A stretch of DNA of 64,000 nucleotides. It comes from Streptococcus respiraculi. Its GTDB lineage: Bacteria; Bacillota; Bacilli; Lactobacillales; Streptococcaceae. Each line of letters opens with the position of its first letter. Position 1 is the stretch's first letter. The notes under the pieces are model-generated. The model was not told where the DNA came from. It did not search any database and saw only the letters and a program-made list of their open reading frames with translations. Below are positions 61,124 through 64,000 of this stretch, piece by piece. A program made the position numbers and the translations under genes. The stretch is from contig NZ_CP022680.1 of NCBI RefSeq assembly GCF_003595525.1, positions 1,973,501-2,037,500 of the forward strand, in the 5' to 3' direction.

Positions 61124-61594
61124 CTATACGGCTTCTGGTTTAGAATACAAGAACACCACTAACTTACCAAAGAAAAATCGTGCTAATGGTCCTGCAACGA
61201 AGAAATTTAAGGGCAGCGCCATAACCGCATTGCTCATCCAAGCAAGTCCATAAGTCCCAAAACTAAGTGGCACACCATTCATGATAAGGCCGTAGAAGGA
61301 CATCAAGCTGACCATAAACAACCCAATCGTACCTGAAATGATGAGGATTTTTTGCCAATCCTTGACTGGGGCTGGTGACAGGCTTAAGAGACGGAAGGCA
61401 AGCTTTTTCGCAAGAGGACCTACAAGTAGCATATCCAAGGCAAAAGCAACCAAAAAAGCAGGAGCAAAGCCAGTCAAAACATGGCTCAGCGAAAACTGTC
61501 CCACAAGAAACAGATTCCAACAGCTCATCCCAAAGACCATCAAACCGCACATCAACGTAGTAAACAACAAAGCTTCTTTAAAATTTTTCGGCAT
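61124..61594 (-). CDS. DUF2798 family membrane protein
   Basis: A 156-residue membrane protein with four hydrophobic helices arranged as two similar halves (LFTTLMCGLMVFGMSCWNLFL ... LDMLLVGPLAKKLAFRLL; then IGLFMVSLMSFYGLIM ... NFFVAGPLARFFFG), the internal duplication typical of DUF2798. Function unknown. The ATG at 61594 has AAAGGAG upstream. The 60-bp palindromic element and a promoter lie immediately before it. Confidence 0.85.
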   Translation of the reverse strand: MPKNFKEALLFTTLMCGLMVFGMSCWNLFLVGQFSLSHVLTGFAPAFLVAFALDMLLVGPLAKKLAFRLLSLSPAPVKDWQKILIISGTIGLFMVSLMSFYGLIMNGVPLSFGTYGLAWMSNAVMALPLNFFVAGPLARFFFGKLVVFLYSKPEAV

Positions 61595-61621
61595 ATTTAT
61601 CTCCTTTTCTTTTCTAAACAT

Positions 61622-61681
61622 GTTAGAACCTATATTCACAGCTCAGCAACTCTATTCAGGGCTTATGAATACAGGTTCTTA
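61622..61681. repeat. 60-bp palindromic element, copy 2 (DUF2798 leader)
   Basis: Same orientation relative to its gene as copy 1 at 54577-54636, with 54 of 60 identical bases. The inverted ends AGAACCTATATTCA and TGAATACAGGTTCT are clearer here. It spans from the ribosome binding site region to the -10 box. Confidence 0.8.
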
Positions 61682-61709
61682 TTCTACCATATTTGAAAAT
61701 TTCATGTAA
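61681..61709 (-). promoter_or_regulatory. DUF2798 gene promoter abutting the 60-bp element
   Basis: Minus-strand -35 TTACAT (61704-61709), 17-base spacer and extended -10 TGGTAGAAT (hexamer 61681-61686). The -10 shares its last base with the repeat end. Confidence 0.55.
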
Positions 61710-61792
61710 GCGATTTGCATAAGAAAACGTTTTTAGGTTCAAAAACCTTACATCATTTGAAATACTCGGAACATCAGTTGATAGCATGCAAA

Positions 61793-61817
61793 AAGCAGAA
61801 CTCTGATAGCCCTGCTT
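61793..61817 (-). terminator. rlmD terminator
   Basis: On the minus strand AAGCAG (61812-61817) pairs with CTGCTT (61793-61798), followed by TTTTTGC. It lies 13 bases after the rlmD stop. Confidence 0.65.
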
Positions 61818-61829
61818 CATCTGTTATAA

Positions 61830-63194
61830 TCATTCGTTAAGCTGCCGTTTGGACAATTTCACCACGCACTCTGTTCTTGCAGTATGGGGGAACATATCTA
61901 CCGACTGGATGTAGTCGACTTTATAGACCTTAGCCAGCTGGACCAAGTCCCGAGCCAGGGTCGATACATTACAAGACACGTAGACCATCTTTTCAGGCTG
62001 ATAGCGAACAATGGTTGCCAGCAACTGCTCATCGAGCCCCGTCCGTGGCGGATCGACAATCACAGCATCTGCCCAGTAGCCTTCCTTGTACCAACGCGGG
62101 ATAATCTCCTCTGCCAGCCCCGCCTCATAATAAGTATTATCCAGCCCCAACGCTTTTGCATTGCGCTTCGCATCCTCAATGGCCTCCGGAATAATATCCA
62201 TACCACGTAGCGATTTCACTTTCTTGGCCAAAGCAAAGCCAATAGTTCCTACCCCGCAATAAGCATCAATCAAATGTTCATGCCCTTGAATATCTAGCGC
62301 CTTAACGGCTTCACCATATAAGACTTCCGTCTGCTCTGGATTCAACTGGTAAAATGCGCGTGGAGACAAGGCAAACTCATAACCCAACACAGACTCCTCA
62401 ATCGCCTCTTGGCCCCAGATAATTTCCGTCTTCTCCCCGTAAATCTCACTCGACTTTTTGCTATGCCAGTTGACTGCAATTGTCACAATCTCTGGAAATG
62501 TCTCAACTAGCTCTTCTACTAAGCGCGTCAGATTGACCTGACTAGACGTCACAAAAATCAACTGAATCTGCCCAGTCTCCCGAGCCCGTCGCACCATGAC
62601 CGTCCGAATGCCACCACTCCTACGCTCATCATAAATCGGAATTCGGTATTTCGTGAGCAAGGCTGCGACCTGATTAATCACCTTTTGCGTCATTTGATCT
62701 TGTACTAAACAGTCCTGAACGGCAATTAAGCGATGAGAATGCTCCGCATAGAGACCAGCCTGAACCTTCCCTTTGATGAGACGCGTCTGAAACTGCAATT
62801 TTGCCCGATAATACCTCGGCTCTTTCATACCAATGGTCGGCCGCAGTTCATAGTCCTCAAAACCGGCTGGCTGAAATTTCTTCAAGGCCTGACGGAGCAG
62901 GTCGGCCTTGAAATCTAACTGCCGATCGTAACGTAAGTGCATGATTTGACAACCACCACAAGCCTCGTATAAGGGGCAGTCTGGTTCAACCCGAAACTTG
63001 GACGCACGATTCACCTTGAGCAAACGCGCCTCCACAAAATTCCGCTTGACCGCTGTCACCTGACAATAGACTTCTTCTCCCTTTAGCGCTCCAGGTACAA
63101 AGACCAATGTCTTATGATAAAAGCCAATCCCCTCACCATTGATCCCCATTCGCTTAATTTTTAAGGCAATCCGTTGTTTTACTTGTATACTCAT
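61830..63194 (-). CDS. rlmD: 23S rRNA (uracil-C5)-methyltransferase RlmD/RumA family
   Basis: A 454-residue SAM-dependent RNA methyltransferase that forms m5U in 23S rRNA (U1939 or, in Gram-positives, also U747). N-terminal TRAM domain (about 1-60), then iron-sulfur cysteines in [11 protein letters not shown], the SAM loop [27 protein letters not shown], and the catalytic cysteine in [13 protein letters not shown]. Length fits the family. It is divergent from recX with a 37-base gap. Confidence 0.93.
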   Translation of the reverse strand: MSIQVKQRIALKIKRMGINGEGIGFYHKTLVFVPGALKGEEVYCQVTAVKRNFVEARLLKVNRASKFRVEPDCPLYEACGGCQIMHLRYDRQLDFKADLLRQALKKFQPAGFEDYELRPTIGMKEPRYYRAKLQFQTRLIKGKVQAGLYAEHSHRLIAVQDCLVQDQMTQKVINQVAALLTKYRIPIYDERRSGGIRTVMVRRARETGQIQLIFVTSSQVNLTRLVEELVETFPEIVTIAVNWHSKKSSEIYGEKTEIIWGQEAIEESVLGYEFALSPRAFYQLNPEQTEVLYGEAVKALDIQGHEHLIDAYCGVGTIGFALAKKVKSLRGMDIIPEAIEDAKRNAKALGLDNTYYEAGLAEEIIPRWYKEGYWADAVIVDPPRTGLDEQLLATIVRYQPEKMVYVSCNVSTLARDLVQLAKVYKVDYIQSVDMFPHTARTECVVKLSKRQLNE

Positions 63195-63219
63195 AATACT
63201 ATTTTACCGAAATTTCGTG

Positions 63220-63225
63220 TATAAT
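63220..63225 (+). promoter_or_regulatory. recX -10 box
   Basis: TATAAT at 63220-63225, only 6 bases before the recX ATG. No good -35 at the expected distance. The spacing suggests a leaderless transcript. Confidence 0.5.
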
Positions 63226-63231
63226 GAAAGA

Positions 63232-64000
63232 ATGAAAATCACAAAACTCGAAAAGAAAAAACGCCTCTACCTGCTAGAACTTGATAGCAGCGACCAACTT
63301 TATATTACCGAAGATACCATTGTCCGCTTTATGCTCAGTAAAGAGAAGGAGATTACCCCTGAGGAATTAATCGAAATCAAGACCTTTGCCCAACTATCCT
63401 ACGGTAAAAATCTCGCCCTGTATCATCTTTCATTCAAACAACGAACCCGCAAGGAAATCCAACTCTATCTGGAAAAATACGAAATCGAGCCAGCGATTAT
63501 TCCCCATATACTGACGCAGCTAGAAGCAGATAATTGGATCAACGACCAGAAATACGTTGAAACATTCCTCTACCAAAATCAACTATCAGGAGACAAGGGC
63601 CCACAAGTCCTCAAACAAAAACTCTCCCAAAAAGGCATCCCTATTTCGCTCATCGAAGAAGAGCTTCAAAAGATCGATTTTTCTCCAATTGCCGAACGTG
63701 TTGCCCAAAAACTAGCCAAAACACATGCCCACAAATTACCACATCGCGCCTTGCACGATAAACTGCTTCAATCCTTACTCAACAAGGGATTCAGCTACAG
63801 CCAGGCACAGACCGCTGTCCATAACCTAGAGTTAGAATCAGACGACGAACTAGAAGAGCAACTCATTCAAAAAGAATTGGATAAACAATACCGCAAATAT
63901 AGTCGCAAATACGAAGGCTATGAATTGCAGCAACGCCTAATACAAGCCCTAATGCGCAAAGGCTACGACTACCAGCAAATCAAAAGTACCGTACGCGATT
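63232..64000 (+). CDS. recX: Recombination regulator RecX, C-terminus cut by the window edge
   Basis: A RecA-modulating protein built of helical three-helix repeats. 256 codons are present from the ATG at 63232 ([18 protein letters not shown]); streptococcal RecX is about 258 residues, so only the last few are missing. [39 protein letters not shown] and [16 protein letters not shown] are RecX repeats. No ribosome binding site is visible; a TATAAT box ends 6 bases before the ATG. Confidence 0.93.
   Translation, partial: MKITKLEKKKRLYLLELDSSDQLYITEDTIVRFMLSKEKEITPEELIEIKTFAQLSYGKNLALYHLSFKQRTRKEIQLYLEKYEIEPAIIPHILTQLEADNWINDQKYVETFLYQNQLSGDKGPQVLKQKLSQKGIPISLIEEELQKIDFSPIAERVAQKLAKTHAHKLPHRALHDKLLQSLLNKGFSYSQAQTAVHNLELESDDELEEQLIQKELDKQYRKYSRKYEGYELQQRLIQALMRKGYDYQQIKSTVRD

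Overview
The window reads as chromosomal DNA of a low-GC Gram-positive coccus, almost certainly a Streptococcus of the S. suis group. The reasons are the gene content and order: a MarR-controlled satAB-type exporter pair, the BusR/Bus betaine system, the streptococcal macrodomain/sirtuin/GcvH-L operon, DUF1912 and DUF3165 proteins, an LPXTG adhesin and a bgaC/PTS operon. No rRNA or tRNA gene, CRISPR array, prophage or intact insertion sequence was seen. Most genes lie on the minus strand.

Layout. 1-7 kb: murD (cut by the window edge), typA with a DUF3165 gene, a secreted repeat protein broken by one extra G, a MITE-like element, and asnA. 5.9-11.7 kb: one tight operon efeO-efeB-efeU-tatC-tatA plus an MmcQ/EVE-like gene; this is iron uptake with its own Tat system for exporting the DyP peroxidase, behind a PerR/Fur-like box. 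11.9-16.6 kb: a 1006-residue LPXTG adhesin with a long leader, then a P-loop kinase and a CoA-binding protein. 16.7-25 kb: a 50-52 bp tandem repeat array, satR-satA-satB with two operator copies, and a second heterodimeric ABC exporter. 25-28.2 kb: a 2-hydroxyacid dehydrogenase and a YjiH transporter opposite an IclR regulator.

28.3-34.1 kb is an AT-rich accessory island between the iclR and valS terminators. It holds a C5 DNA methyltransferase, a protein with two GHKL ATPase domains (MORC-like at the N-terminus, histidine-kinase-like at the C-terminus), a receiver protein whose C-terminus carries a HEPN-type RNase motif, a broken small gene and an XRE/ImmA-IrrE protein. I read the first three as a likely phosphorelay-controlled anti-phage system and consider it the most interesting item in the window.

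34.2-42.5 kb: valS, separated from its apparent T-box leader by three accessory genes, and the c-di-AMP-responsive betaine transporter busAA-busAB with busR. 42.6-48.7 kb: lplA, SirTM, macrodomain, GcvH-L, two flavin enzymes and a second lipoate ligase, which together make and erase ADP-ribosylation on a lipoylated carrier. 49-53.4 kb: small conserved genes, a DUF1858/DUF438 pair and an amino-acid permease. 53.5-61 kb: bgaC, a mannose-family PTS, galM and two GntR regulators for beta-galactoside use. 61-64 kb: a DUF2798 protein, rlmD and recX (cut by the window edge).

Dispersed elements recur: a ~105 bp MITE family (two copies and a half copy), a 60 bp palindromic element lying against the -10 box of two promoters, and short tandem arrays built around terminator-like hairpins.
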